Shown one piece after another: positions 46,561 through 59,400 of a stretch of 64,000 nt of DNA. The notes beneath the pieces are model-generated. The model was not told the origin of the DNA and ran no database searches. It worked only from the letters and a program-made list of their open reading frames with translations. The DNA lies in the NCBI GenBank assembly GCA_021401465.1, contig JADDMT010000043.1, positions 62,001 to 126,000 on the forward strand, read 5' to 3'. The position numbers and the translations under genes were made by a program. This DNA is from Teratosphaeria epicoccoides (taxonomy: Eukaryota; Ascomycota; Dothideomycetes; Mycosphaerellales; Teratosphaeriaceae). The stretch's first letter is position 1; each line of letters opens with the position of its first letter.

Positions 46561-47310
46561 CTTATCCTTGATAATTAGTAGGATAAGAGTGCAAGTGTAG
46601 CGAGGAGGCAGATAATGCCTACCCTAGACTTAACGAGTTAGAGCATTAATTCTCTCGCTAAGGCGGTTCAAGCTATAATTAGTTGCCTAATCGCTAACCA
46701 TTAATTCCCTACTAATAATACTCTGCCTAGCGTAAGCTTCTTCTGCCTAACGAAGATAGACAAGGGTCCTATAAGTAATAAGATCCTCTAGGTCATACTC
46801 TAACTTAGTACCTAGCGCTAGACAAGGCCTAGTAGGCTAGAGACTCTCTCTAAACTACTTAATGAAGAAGTCTTCTACGTTATAATTAGTAACTAGATTA
46901 GTCGGATTATTGATACAAAGGAGTAGGTTATAATGCATATGCTCGTAATACTAATCCTAGTAGCGTAGCTCTTAATTACGCTACCTCTCGATGTCGCTCT
47001 AACTAGGCAAACGAGGCATATTCTGACTAGGCGGAAGTGCTAGAGGAGGTAGATTGTTCTCATCAAAATTCTGACGAGGGTGCCTTGAAGGTCGCTAAAG
47101 GGTTAGCAGAGGTAGTAGATTAGAACGTAGCCTAAGACTCTTCCTACTAGGCGGCAAAGCACTCTAATTAGTTAGATTATTACCTAGCTTGTCTAACCTA
47201 GTATATAGTAAACACTACCTCTTCTAATTCTTCTAAAATCAATTAGTACACGAGCCTTCAAGATAAGGATTACCTGGATTAGTAGCACATATGCTATATA
47301 GCTTACTATA
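46535..47310 (-). pseudogene. Unidentified ORF with Cys and Pro/Leu-rich part
   Basis: Minus-strand frame readable for about 250 codons: CATNPGNPYLEGSCTN near 47270, LPPSRKSLRLRSNLLPLLTL near 47145, HPRQNFDENNLPPLALPPS near 47070, then CINNPTNLVTNYNVEDFF near 46890 and KLEYDLEDLITYRTLVYLR near 46790. Stops only where Gln/Trp fit. No family recognised. Confidence 0.4.
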
Positions 47311-47479
47311 GTATCCGCTAGACCTAATTCTATACTAATGTTAGTACACGCGCTAATTAGAGCTAGCTGTAGCGAAGCTAGCAGCGATTAGCGTAGTACT
47401 ATTTAGAGTGTTCAAGTTGTAATGCGTAGGACCTAGGTTATTCGTGAAGGTAGTACTCTAATTAGAGATATAGTACTAT

Positions 47480-47840
47480 GTTACTTTGTTCTTAAACAAA
47501 GATAGTACCTTGTTAAAGCGGCTAAAGTTGTAAGCTTCGCGAAGGAAGCGAATGCATGCCTAGAGCTTATTAATATTAAGGGTTAGATGCCTGAAGTTGT
47601 CAGAGCTACTAAAAGTTAGTCATAGTTAAAGGAGCTAACTACACTAGATACCCTGCTAGAGCTTAATAATGTATACGAGCTTTGCGTTAAACGAAGCACT
47701 ATCTAGTAGGATTAGTAGCATGCCTCTCTATACAGCCATGTTAACATGTTAAGGAAGCTCTAGTTAGTAATTAATGATAATAAGAAAGAGAAGGACAATT
47801 AAGAAGGGAAGGACAACTTCATACAAAGTTAGACTTACTT
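47480..47840 (+). pseudogene. Unidentified ORF, KAAKVVSFAKEA type
   Basis: Plus-strand frame with YLVKAAKVVSFAKEANACLE near 47509, MPEVVRATKS near 47589, LKELTTLDTLLELNNVYELC near 47628 and HASLYSHVNMLRKL near 47719, followed by a Lys/Asp/Glu-rich stretch. Stops at Gln/Trp-type sites. The repeated ATR/LKEL pattern suggests a helical protein. No family recognised. Confidence 0.4.
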
Positions 47841-48294
47841 GTAAAAGCAGAGTAAGCACATAAATTTGCGAACATGTAAAGCGAGAATACTCTAGCGCAT
47901 TGTTCTCTTTTATAAGAGCATTAGTCTAGTAGCATAAGCATGCTATGACAAATATCCTTACTAGTTAGACAAACAATAGATTAGAAGATAGTAGGAGTAC
48001 ACTAAGTATACTTGTATATGTCTACATAGGAGTATTAAAATGTGATAGGTAGTTGCATACTAGCTGCACTAAGTGAGTAGGAGTCAGAGTTAGGCAGGAC
48101 CCTGACTCTAACCTCTCTGACTCAGGTTAGGGGTTAAGGGATATTTGACCCTAGCTAGGAAGAGAATAATTTTCTTCTCTTCTCTTCTATTTATTACGTT
48201 CGTTTTTATATACTTAATACCTGACATAATACATTCCTTCTGTAGCTACTTCCTCTATGTAAATCTATTACCTATGTGTAACCTTAATTTAACA
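47841..48294. other. Unassigned stretch with an imperfect hairpin
   Basis: Contains gagtcagagttag and, about 20 bp on, ctgactctaacc and ctctgactcagg, an imperfect inverted repeat. A segment from tgtatatgtc (about 48014) to atttaaca (about 48291) has TG...CA ends and a purine-rich stretch before it, so it could be an LTR, but no partner is seen. At about 48295 sequence of B begins. Confidence 0.3.
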
Positions 48295-49583
48295 GCATGC
48301 GTGCTACTATGCGTATGTTGCTATTTTACATTCTTTATAGCTTCTATCTAGAAATACACCTAGAACCGCCTTAGGACAAGTCGTCTAAGGAGAGGGTACT
48401 AGCTACTACGGAATTAGCCTAGCATATACGCGAGGTACATTTAGTGCTAATAGAATACTAGAAAAAGGCCTTAGAGTCCTAGATGAAACATAATAACGCC
48501 TATGCTAAACCTATATAGTATGTAGTTAGTACAAAGGTATTACTATTAACAAAGAATCTTAAGCTGAAACTTCTAAGTAAGAAGATAACGCTAAGGTTCG
48601 TCGGACCCTTGTAGATCTATAACGCGATAGGTTTGCAGGCATACTAGCTATCGTTACTATCGTCGTATTATGTACATAGTATAAAGGCGTAACGTACTAT
48701 CTAGTAAAGTAGAAAGGATACCTACCTAAGTACGTATAATAGGTTCCGGCTAAAGACTAGAAGAACACTCTAGAAGCTATTTGTAAGTTCGAAGAGCGAA
48801 GGTGTTATAAGCAGGGCCTAAGAAGGTCGAATTGTAAGAACATAAGAGTTTTAGAGCAGAGTTCTTAATACATGTATGTAGCGCATACCGCGCAAAGTAA
48901 TAACAAGAAACAAACGCCCTACTCATACATTAGTAATACCTAAATGTACACCTAAAATAAACCTAAGAAAACAGGAGACATGCTCAGATTAGCTTTGTAG
49001 CTAATGCTTAGTAACTACTAGTTAAGGGCTTCCTAACTAAACCTAGAGTAGAAGAGTCTTTCTTGTTACGGTCTACTAATGACTACCTACTCGAATAGGG
49101 ACTACTAAATACTCTGAAGCGGCTAGGAGTAACAGGAGTAGTAATACTACAAAGAGAAGCTGTTATCTTATTCTCTAGTAGGTTGCAAGGGAGCTTGTCT
49201 TTAGAGCCTATAGTAGCTAGAGAGCTAGTAACAACCGCGTCTAGTTGCGACAATTACTTCATCTTCCTCCCTCCTAGTAACAGAAGGCAAAGAGAGCTAG
49301 GCGCGCTTGCGGCTATTACGCTTAGCCTATAAGATCATCTTACGCTTCTTAACACAAGTGTTAAAGACACCCTTAGACTTAGTGTCTTCCTCTTACATAG
49401 TTAGTATGGCAATACCGCGGCGCGTAGGGATCGCATTAGGATCGAAGGTATCCTGATCCTCCTCCTCCTTAAAGATCTTGCTTAGAGGCTTGTACTTTAG
49501 CGTTTTAGCGGACGTAGTATAGATCGCAAGCAGGGAAGGTTCAGCTTCCTTATTACTAACCTTAATCTTAGTCCTAGCCTTTA
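48295..49583 (+). pseudogene. B5 fragment: integrase end, chromodomain and part of antisense ORF
   Basis: Aligns with B1 from about 11300 to 12700, with about 150 bp deleted near 48677 (between the integrase end and the chromodomain). The antisense ORF portion is on the minus strand at about 49050-49583. Joined on the right to gypsy C without an LTR. Confidence 0.82.
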
Positions 49584-52500
49584 ACTAACTCCATTGTTTT
49601 TGAAACTCCATGATGTCTATTTTGTAGTCTGTTATAGTTTAATCGTATATACTCTATAACTTGTTCCTTAAGTACTTAGTACTTCCTATGTTTAATTAAG
49701 AATTGTTCTTCTATATCTTAAAGAACTTGCACAATGTTGTTAAATTCTTTCGTATTAGCACTAAGGCTTCTGTCTTAATTAGCCTTTAGTATTTGTTATT
49801 ACACTGTTTTGTGACCCTCTATATAGTCGCTATAGTAGCTTAGTACGTTAGCTTGTCCGTTCTTACGTCTAGGAGTATAGCAGATTTCGAACATGTACTA
49901 TCCTAACAGTTCTAACTAGCGGGCCTATCTTTAGGTTAGTACTTTAGTCGTAGTAAAGTAAGTCAGATTCTTGTAATTAGAAAGAATTGTAAGACTTAGT
50001 ACTCCTTCCGCATATACTCGCTAGTGTAATAGGGGTGTAACTATTACAAGTAGCTTCTTATTATAGATGTCGTAGTTCTGTTCCGCAGATGACATCTTTC
50101 TTAAGTAGTAGGCTACAGGGTATCGTTTCCTATCATACTCTTACGTGAGGCATGCTCCTATAGCTCTGTCTAACGTATCTGTCTCTATCTAGATCGCCTT
50201 ATTTCTATCGAATAATTGTAGCGTTAGTACTAAAGCGCACTACTCTTTTAGTCGCTTAAACGCTAGGTCTTCATTTAGGCTCTAGTTCCATTTCTTGTCT
50301 TTTCTCGTAAGCTCCCTAAGGGGTGCCGATATCTTAGAGTACCCCTTAATAAATTTTCTGTTATAGTTAGCTAGTCCTAGGAATGCCTGTACGTCCCTAA
50401 CGCATGTTAGTATTAGCTATTCCTATATTAACCTACTCTTCTCTAGATCGATTCAGATTCTAGTCGTGCTAATAATGAATCCTAGGAACTTGACTTCCTT
50501 CTTGTAGAATTCGCATTTTTCTGGTGTAGTCTTGAACCCTACTTAACTAAGTCGTTTGAAGACATCCTGTACCTATTATATGTGCTTGTTAAGACTTCCC
50601 CTAGTGTAAACTAGAATGTCATCCATGTATGCTATAACGCATACGTCTAGAAGCTCTTAGAGGACTTCATTAACAAGGTCCTAACATGTCGCTAGGGCGT
50701 TAGTTAGTCCTATTAGCATGACTAAGAACTTGTAAAGTCTATATCTTGTTTAAAATGCTGTCATCTATTCGTGTCTAGGAGCCATGCATATTCCGTAGAA
50801 CGTATTACATAGGTCGATCTTTGTATAATAGTCCGATCTAGTTAATTAGTCTTGTATTTCTTTGATGTTTAGTAATAGATACTAATTCTTGATTATGATG
50901 TTGTTAAGCTGTCTAAAATCTACTTCTAGTCATAGTTTCCTGTTTGCTTTTAGAACAAACATTACTAGTAAGGCTATAGAGGATGTCGACTTCTATATCT
51001 AGCCTTTCTCTAGTTTCTTATTTAGCTATTTGTCTAGGGTTTTAAGCTCTTTCTTAGACATCGCATATAGGGGTCCCTACAGAGGCTCTTTCCTAGGCTA
51101 TAAGTGTGTCTTGTGATCCTATAGTTAATGTTTAGGGAAGGCCGCTTTGCCCCTTTCCTCTTTTAAGGGTCGCTTCTACTTGCTATACTCCTTAGGAATG
51201 TCTAGGTCTAAGATTCTAGTTTCATTCTTCGATAGTGCATGACTTCTATCCTTCCTGTGATCATTGTTATGACCCTCCTAACCTAACGGCAGTGTCGATC
51301 TAGGTTAAATACGGTTTTCTGTAATTCCTGTTAATTTAAACGTCTTATAAGTCTTCCTGTGTTTGTAAATCTTATCTGCCTACAAACGCTGCCGCTATAC
51401 AGGTTAAATGCCGATCATGTAATTACATTCCTTAAATATAAGTACTCCTCTTTTCTAGTCTATGACTAGGTTATGCTTTCTTAACTAAGGCATGCCTAGT
51501 ATAATGTCATAAATAGCCATGTTAGTAACATCTAAGATAATTTCCTCATGGTGCCGTTAGATAGCTAGTAGTAACGATATTGTCTCTTGTTCCACGCTAG
51601 GTAGTAGTGACCTTCTACTACTATGAGTTTATACACTCCTTCCTTTCTGCTTTAGGTTGTAATCTCTCGGCTCTTAACGAATAATTCGGAGGCAAAATTC
51701 CTACTCTCTCCGGAATCTATTAATGCACTTATTAGGTGCCTGTTAACGATTATTTTAGTGTAGAAGACTACTGTTAATACTTAAGCGCTTTCTGTGTTAA
51801 GGGACTCCCTTAGAACGCTCCGATCTAGGAATTAATCTATTTTCTAACTAGTCATTAATTTGACGTTATTCTAACTAGTTATGGATCTGTTATTTCGTCT
51901 GTAGCGCCTCTTACGCGTAGTGTTTTTCTTTGAGGGTTTTGTTACATACGTATTATCCTTATGTAGTAATTGTCATCTAGATTTACCTTTTATTGCTTAT
52001 TACTTATCCTTAGGAATATTTCCTCATGTTGTCTTATGATGTATAGTAAAAATGCGCGTATTAGTGCTAGCGTATCTACCGTAAATGTAAGGATTTCGTC
52101 GTTACTTCCTTCCTTAATTTCTTTATTAGATTTGTCTGATTCGCTAGGACTTTCTTCCTTAGATTCGTCTTACTAATCCTTCTCTTGCAGAGGGGACTCT
52201 AGAACTTCCTGATTTGCTTTAGGCTCCTCCTCTTAAGGGAATGAAGTTCTCGGATCTTAGTTCTCTTTGTTGTCGTTAAAGTAAGACTCATTAATTTCTT
52301 CTTTAAGGCTTGTGTCTTCTTGTGTAAGGCTTAGTTGTGCGTGCCTAGTCCTTCTTACTATCATATAGAGTTCGCGCTTTACTAGAGCTCTGTATGTACT
52401 ATGTAGTTCTATTAGAATTAGCAAGCGTTCTTTAGGTAATATCCCTAACTTAGTAAATTCTAACTTAACTTTGTTTTTGTAGTTACAGAGTTCCTTGTCT

Positions 52501-53649
52501 TCTTTGTAGATATTATACTAGAGATCATTACAGAGTCTCTAATTAAGGGTTCTACATCATAATCTATTACTCATGTAGGGGGGTTTTCTAGCAAGTACCT
52601 CTACATAGGTCCTTAGCGCTTTATTAACAAAGCTTAGCATACTAATATTTTTATAGCCTTCTCTGCCTAAGTCCTTTTGTTACATCATGTGAAACTATTC
52701 GCGTTACACTATTCTCTTGCTACGATAGTCCCTTACTATGTAGCCTTCCTTACTACAGGCATAGCAAGTTAATCTTCCTACTTTCTTAGGCAAATTCTTG
52801 CCCTTCTTTCCTTTGAATGCTTAACCCTTCTAGATAGCGTCTAGCTCTATTAGTTACGCGCTATAGTAGTTGTTCCCTTTTAGCTTATTATAGGTACTAT
52901 AGTTTATTAACTGTCATATCTAGGAGCAAAACCTGCTTTTCTAGTAGTCTTAGAATTATAGCGTTATTCTAAGGCTTGTTTGTAGAGCTTGTTATCCAGA
53001 TTAATTATAATCCTAACTAATGTTCCTATACTATCTACCTTTCTGCTGTCGCGCATAAACTCATCCTTGACGCTATCTTTAAGACCTCGTTAGTACATTG
53101 TCATAAGAGCTTTGTCGTCCTAATTAGTAAGCTAGGTATACTCCTAAAACTTGGTGGCATAGTTAGCACATAACCCCTTCTAAGTCAAGTGTTAGATAAC
53201 CCTAAACATAGTAGCAACCTCGTTTGAAGATCTAAAGACTTTCTTCATTACATGCTTAAGATGTTCGTAGCTTGCAAAAACTCTATTCGAGTTATGAGTT
53301 CTGTTACTGTCTAGATAGGTCCCAAGAAATAGTTTAACCTAATGCTAAGCCCTATCTCGCATAAACGTCGTTATAAAGACTAGCTTCAAGTTGTCCTAAA
53401 CCTAGTTAAACATGAAGTACATGTCTATCTAGTTAATCTAGGTATCGAACTTGTCTTAGTTACTATAGTAGAAGTCTAGCTTTCTAATCTTAAGAGAATT
53501 GTTTCTAGCATAGGTTCCTAGTACGTTGCTAGCACTAGTAGTAGTACGTCAAGTACTGCTTGTCTTGCTAGGGGCGGGAGTTCCCCTTCTAACTTGTAAT
53601 AAGGCGCTTATCCTAAGGGCGTTTAAAGTATTACAGTTACTCGCGACAG
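49584..53649 (-). pseudogene. Gypsy C gag-protease-RT-RNase H fragment
   Basis: Third Ty3/gypsy family, minus strand. Gag near 53450 (KIRKLDFYYSN) and a knuckle near 52760 (CYACSKEGY...RDY; His and last Cys mutated to Tyr). The protease is intact at its active site (ALIDSGESRNFASELFVKS near 51720). RT has EVDFRQLNNIIIKN near 50920, FLVMLIGLTNALA near 50720 and YMDDILVYT near 50625, where A and B have YLDD. RNase H has IETDTLDRAIGACLT near 50190. The 5' side is cut by the LTR of B4, the 3' side by the B5 junction; no LTR or integrase is left. Confidence 0.88.
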
Positions 53650-54009
53650 TAATATAGATATATATGCTATATAATATGAAAATATCTCGTAGTATGACAG
53701 AGTAATCCGACCTTTTAGTAGGTACAAGATAGCGCTACTTTCTGCTTATCGCAGAGGTAGCGCTAGAGGTGCTTATAACCCCTAACGCCCCTTAATCAGG
53801 GAAAGCATGTCCGAGCCTATCCCCGTAGGGGTATCGTAGTTTTAGCAACGTAGCGGCATCCTACGTTAACCATTAATCCTACTTAGACAACATACGAGCT
53901 AACATATGTACGAAGGACCCCCTTACTATGTGTAGTAGGGTCACTACATGCTAAGGGTAGACATTAGGACCTATGCGGCTCTAATAGCCCCCTAGTATTA
54001 ACCGTATTA
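53650..54009 (-). repeat. 3' LTR of B4 (360 bp)
   Basis: Inverted B LTR; directly to the right is the complement of the purine tract (ctgcccctcctcct). Confidence 0.92.
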
Positions 54010-54808
54010 CTGCCCCTCCTCCTATGAGGATGTCCCTAGCCTTACTAAGTAATACGCGCAGAACATATAGGGTATAGGATGTAGCACGCTTATACTATAT
54101 AAGGGTAAATAGGTAGATAGCCTACGTAACATATGTCATGCGTATACCTTAACACCTTCGTAGCAAGTACAGGGCGGAGGCTGCTAACTCGGGCGGGTTT
54201 TAATCTGTTACATGTTAGGCAGCTTCGTAATACTTTCGCTTTACATGCAGATCGAGATATTAGGAAACTACAAGTACGTACTTTAGCTAATCTTTGAAAT
54301 AGTAGGGCGAGCATGCGCGCTAGCCTCGCTAAGTAGCTTAGCTGTCCCTATTTAGTCGTGACTGTGAAGAACATGTCGCAGAGCCTTAGGGGTAGTAGGA
54401 ATGTACGCGGACGCTCTACGCGTACCGCTCGAAACAGCAGGAGCGCGCTCCTAGCGTAAGTCTCGTCACATTTTCATGCTAGTAGACTAGCATAAGTGTA
54501 GTCGGCGTACATGCGTGACAGCCGCGTTATCTGTTCTTGTATTATTTAGGCCCCTTGTAAGTTAACTAAAGGTAGGTACTCTGCGCATGTAGTTCGAGTT
54601 ACTAGCTTAACAGTTGCGGTAGGTAACAGGGGGGCTATTAGAGTGTATAAAAACCTTATCGCTTTCCTAAACTTCCTGTTCTAAAACACTAACACTAACC
54701 TCCGCTTCTATTTCGCTTAGCCTGCGCCTCGCTATGTCTATAGGTCTAAACTAGAGCTTCTTCTTCTTCAATCAATTAATCAAGATCAATTAACTCATCT
54801 TAGCAATA

Positions 54809-56230
54809 ATAGCTTATATGCTACAGACTAAGTTTAACGCTACTTGCTCTACCTGCGATTGTCACTTATGTCGACAATGCCTTGACAACCTTAGCAGCTA
54901 AGCTGCACACATCTCTCCTCTACGTGCTAGTAAGGCGTCCCCTACCCGCAAGGTATGCGTGGCTTATACTAACTAAAGCGTAGCTAAGATCTATATTAGC
55001 AGATTTAATGGGGGTAGTATCTACTATAATTATGTGAACTATAATAGCAAGCATCAAAAATGCCAAGACCTCCCTAAAGAGGTGTATGGCGAGTACAACT
55101 AACTCTGCCGTAACATTAATGACTTCTAGAGTACACGTAATAAGGGGGTTACTAAAGGTACTCTAACTATGAACAGGCTACAGGCTAAGTACTACAAGGC
55201 ACTCGCCTACCTACTTGGCGCCCTCTTATGCTTTACTGTAACTACTAACTATTCTTATGGCAGTGTTTGCTTCGACTCTCTACTAACAGGCGAAAACGTT
55301 TATCTAGGTCTAATTGTAGACTTAGTCTAGAAGATCTTAAAGGTACTAACTATTAGGGTCGAGACCTTCGCTATAGTACGTATATAGTGTAGGTACCCTC
55401 TAAGTATAAAGGCTGACTCTCTCCGCCAGGCTAACGTTAGCGTCGAGAAATATCCGACTAGCTGTTAGCGTTAGTAACTCGGGGCCCTTGCCTCTATTAA
55501 CGATAAGTTTAAGACGTAGATGATCCGCAAGAAGGTTATCAAGCAATTCACTGTTCCTGCCGCTAAGGCCACGCCCTAGCGCTGTACTAAGAGGCAGCCT
55601 GCCTCTAAGCTAGTCCTGAGGACTAAGCCGTAAGTTACTTACTCGAATCCTGTCGCGTACGTACAGCTAACACATTATAGCGCCGCTACCTACGCTGCCT
55701 TGACGCTACTATCTAAGGAGAAGAAGAAGGCTAGGGCCAAAATTAAGGTTAGCAACAAGGAAGCCGAACCTTCCTTGCTTGCGATCTGTACTATGTCCGC
55801 TAAGACGCTAAGTTACAAGCCTCTAAGCCAGATCTTTGAGGATAAGGAGGATGACGACGTCTAGGATACCTTCGGTCCTAACGTGATCCCTTCGCGCCGT
55901 AGTGTTGCTATACTAGTTACGCCTAAGGGACATACTAAGTCTAATGATGTAGTCGACACTTATGTCAAGAAGTGTAAGATGATCTCGAGGGCCGAGCGCG
56001 ACAGCTATAAGCGCGCCTAAGTCTCTTCGCCTTCTAATGCTAAGGATGAGGTAGTTATTACAACTAGGTATAGTAAGGATATTGCTAGCTCTCTAGCTAC
56101 TATAGGCTCTGAAGACAAGCTCCCCTATATCCTACTAAAGAAGAAGATGCTAGCCTCTCTTTGTAGCGTTACTACTCCTGTTACTCCTAGTCGCTTCAGG
56201 GTGTTTAGTAGACCCCGTGCGAGTAGGTAG
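54809..56230 (+). pseudogene. Antisense ORF of gypsy B (B4 copy), 474 codons
   Basis: Same frame and exactly the same length (1422 nt) as in B1; the start reads ATA instead of ATG. It keeps more sense codons than the other copies: DCHLCRQCLDN near 54859, EVYGEYN near 55085, TMNRLQAKYYKALAYLLGAL near 55160, a basic middle with IRKKVIKQF near 55530, acidic FEDKEDDDV near 55840 and a Lys/Arg/Ser-rich end. Terminal TAG at 56228. It lies on the strand opposite to gag-pol of B4. The best copy for reading the ancestral protein; function unknown. Confidence 0.7.
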
Positions 56231-56445
56231 TCCCTAGCGGACCGTAATAAGAAAGACTCTTCTGCTTCGGGTTTAGTTAGGAAGCCCTTAACTAGTAGTC
56301 GCTAAGCATTAGCTACGAAGCTAATCCGAGCATGTCTCTTGTTCTCCTTAGGTTTATTCTAGGTATGCCTTTCGGCATTAATGATATATAAGTAGGGCGT
56401 TTGCTTCTTATTGTTATTTCGCGCGTTATACGCTACATACATGTG

Positions 56446-59400
56446 TTAAGAATTCTGCTCTAAAACTCTTATCTTCCTACGAATTAACCTTCTTAAGCCC
56501 TGCTTATGCCTCCTCTACTCTTCGAATTCACGAATAGCTTCTAGAGTGTTCTTGTAGTCTTCGGCTAGAACCTATTATGTGTACTTAGGTAGATATCCTT
56601 TCTACTTTACTAGATAGTACGTTGCGCCTTTACGCCGCATACTGTTCTTAATACCCTTAAATTCCTACCCTTTGTTCTCTTCTACTACTAGCATTAGGTC
56701 CGTAGGCTCTTTACTCTTACGCTATACCTATAGTTCGAGTATAGATACGTAGAAGACGTCTACACATAATACGATAATAGTAACGATAGCTAGTACGCCT
56801 GCAAGCCTATTATGTCGCGTATCTAGAAGGGTCTAACAAACCTTAGCGTTATCTTCTTACTTAGAAGTTTTAGCTTGAGATTCTTCGTTAACAGTAATAC
56901 CTTTATACTAACTACATACTACATTAGTTTAGCATAGGCGTTATTATGTTTAATCTAGGATTCTGAGGCCTTTTTCTAGTATTCTATTAGCACTAAATGT
57001 AACTTGCACATACGCCACGCTAATTCCGTAGTAGCTAGTACCCTCTCCTTAGAAGAGTCGTCCTGAGGCAGTTCTAGGTATATCTCTAGATTAAAGCCAT
57101 AAAGAATCTAAAATAGTAACATGCGCATAGTAGCATACATGCTATTATTGACTACAAATTCCGCTATAGGAACTACGTTAGCCTAGGCATCCTAGTTCTT
57201 AGCATAGTAGTACTAAAGGTACTACTTAAGAGTCTAGTTCATACATTTAGTCTTACTATTAGTCTGTAGATAGAATGCTATACTTAGGTAGTACTTAACA
57301 CGCGCCTTAAACACAAATTCTTGCTAGTATTTACTAGTAAAGACAGAACCTCGATCTAATAGGATACTTTAGGGGACACTAAAGCGCTAAATAACTTTAT
57401 TACAAAGTAGTTATGTAAGCTTGCTACTTATGCACTTTTTTGTACATAGGATTATAATAGGGAAGGCATGCTAACCTTTTACTACTACCCTAAATAGCTA
57501 AAAGGCTTAGTAATTAGTCCTATAACAGGGCTGATTATAGTTAGCTACATATGCACATACATTGCAACCTAAGAAACATCTGCAAGGTCACGTGACGCCA
57601 AGCCTGTAGCTAGCGCCTATATGTCTAGAATATCATTATCCTCTCTCCCTAAGGGGACTACCCTTAGTTTTACTAAACTAAATAGCGTACTATTACATGA
57701 CTTAGAGGCAGGGGGGTCTACATAGACATATGACTTAGAGGGAGGTAGCAACTCTCTATAGACATATGACTTAGCAGCAGTTTTACCCTACATAGTTAGG
57801 TATATGTTACCCTAAGCTAGTTAGTATCTGCAGATACCCTATACTCTTAGCTAGAGATCTAAGCGAAAAAATTGCTTAAACCTAGGTCTAACTATATAGG
57901 ACTAATTACTCTTAATAGGGAAGGCGTGCTAACCTTTTACTACTACCCTACATGGCTAAAAGGCTTAGTAATTAGTGCTATAATAGGGCTGATTATAGTT
58001 AGCTACATATGCACATACATTGTAACCTAAATAACATCTACAAGGTCACGTGACGCCAAGCCTGTAGCTAGTACCTGTATGTCTAACATCTTAAATATCC
58101 GCGAGGTCACGTGATGCCAAGCCTGTAGCTAGCGCCTATATGTCTAGCATATTAGATAAAGACGTTTATCTTCAAGTATTAGTTAACTACTATAAGGATA
58201 GTATTAACTACATTACCTCTCTACTTTACTAGTAGCAAATTAGTAACAAAATCTATAGTCAAGTCTTACTATAGTCTCTCTAGTAGTAGGAGCGCCTAAG
58301 TATCGCTATAGGGGCGATAGTACTAAGATTTGCTAATCTACTATGTCTAGCAGGATTTGACATAGTTAGAGACATCCTGTTCTAGCATTAGCTACTAGTA
58401 TTTACGTCTAAGAAGCACGTTAGTCTTCTCTACGCTAAGATAGCCCGCAAGTTCATTGTCATAATAAATACAGAGGAGCTATAAACAGAGTATGTAGTTA
58501 GTAGGTACATAGAGCCTATTGTTAAAGTACTACAAGTTACCTGACTTAGTCTAGTACTTCAGACTACCTATAGTGTCCTAGAGGGTTATACCCTCATTAA
58601 TTAACTCTAGTTCTTGCTCTTGTAACTACTAAATAAGTCTCGAGACTTCTTTAAAGGGTTCTTTAGACATTACATACTTACTACATATAAGCTTGTTAAC
58701 TACTACATAGATTAAGCTAGACATAGTCGCTATAACTGCTAGGTAGGAGGGTTTGTTACTAGCGGAGGCTATAAGGCCCTATTAGACCTGTAGTCGACCT
58801 ACAAGAGGAGCTAATAACAGATCGCTACCCTAAACTACAAGCTTCGTTTATAGCGTAGGGAGAAGCTATTAGTTACCCTGCTCCCTAGTGTCGTAGTCTA
58901 GTTGTCACAAAGGACTATTAGCTAGATTCGTCTTCTTAGAACGATGCTAGATAACAAAGTCAAAGCTAGTAAGGAAAGTCGCCTACCTTGCTTGCTAACT
59001 ACTTAGCTGCTTTACGCCTATGAAGCCGCAAAGGTTGTTATAGTTAGTAAGTACCTTAATAGGGTACGCTACGCCTTTAAGGTAGTGTTAGTACTCCTTG
59101 AAGCTGTCAATAATAGCTAAAAGCTCTTAGTCGTAAGTCTTGTAGTTAAGCTTAGCGCCCTACATCTTCTGTAACTAGAAGGTAATTAGGTACTATTACG
59201 TACTACCTTCGTGCGACTAGAGCTACGATATAATTGCGGCTATTACGAGTTTTAAAGCATTAGTCTCTATTCGGATCTTCGTAGTAGGGTCAAAGTGCTA
59301 AAGTATAGGCGTAGTTTAAGAAGCTGCTTTAAGTTCAGAGAAAGCTTTACTCTAAGCCTCCTCCTAAGGCACTATCCCTAGCTTTTTTCCTTGAATCGCG

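Noticed and set aside
48145..48351. Hydrophobic 68-codon frame that looks like a membrane protein
   Set aside because: It crosses the junction into the B5 integrase fragment at 48295 and has no support from a second copy.
51970..52176. Ser/Leu-rich 68-codon plus-strand frame
   Set aside because: Lies opposite to the gag-protease region of gypsy C.
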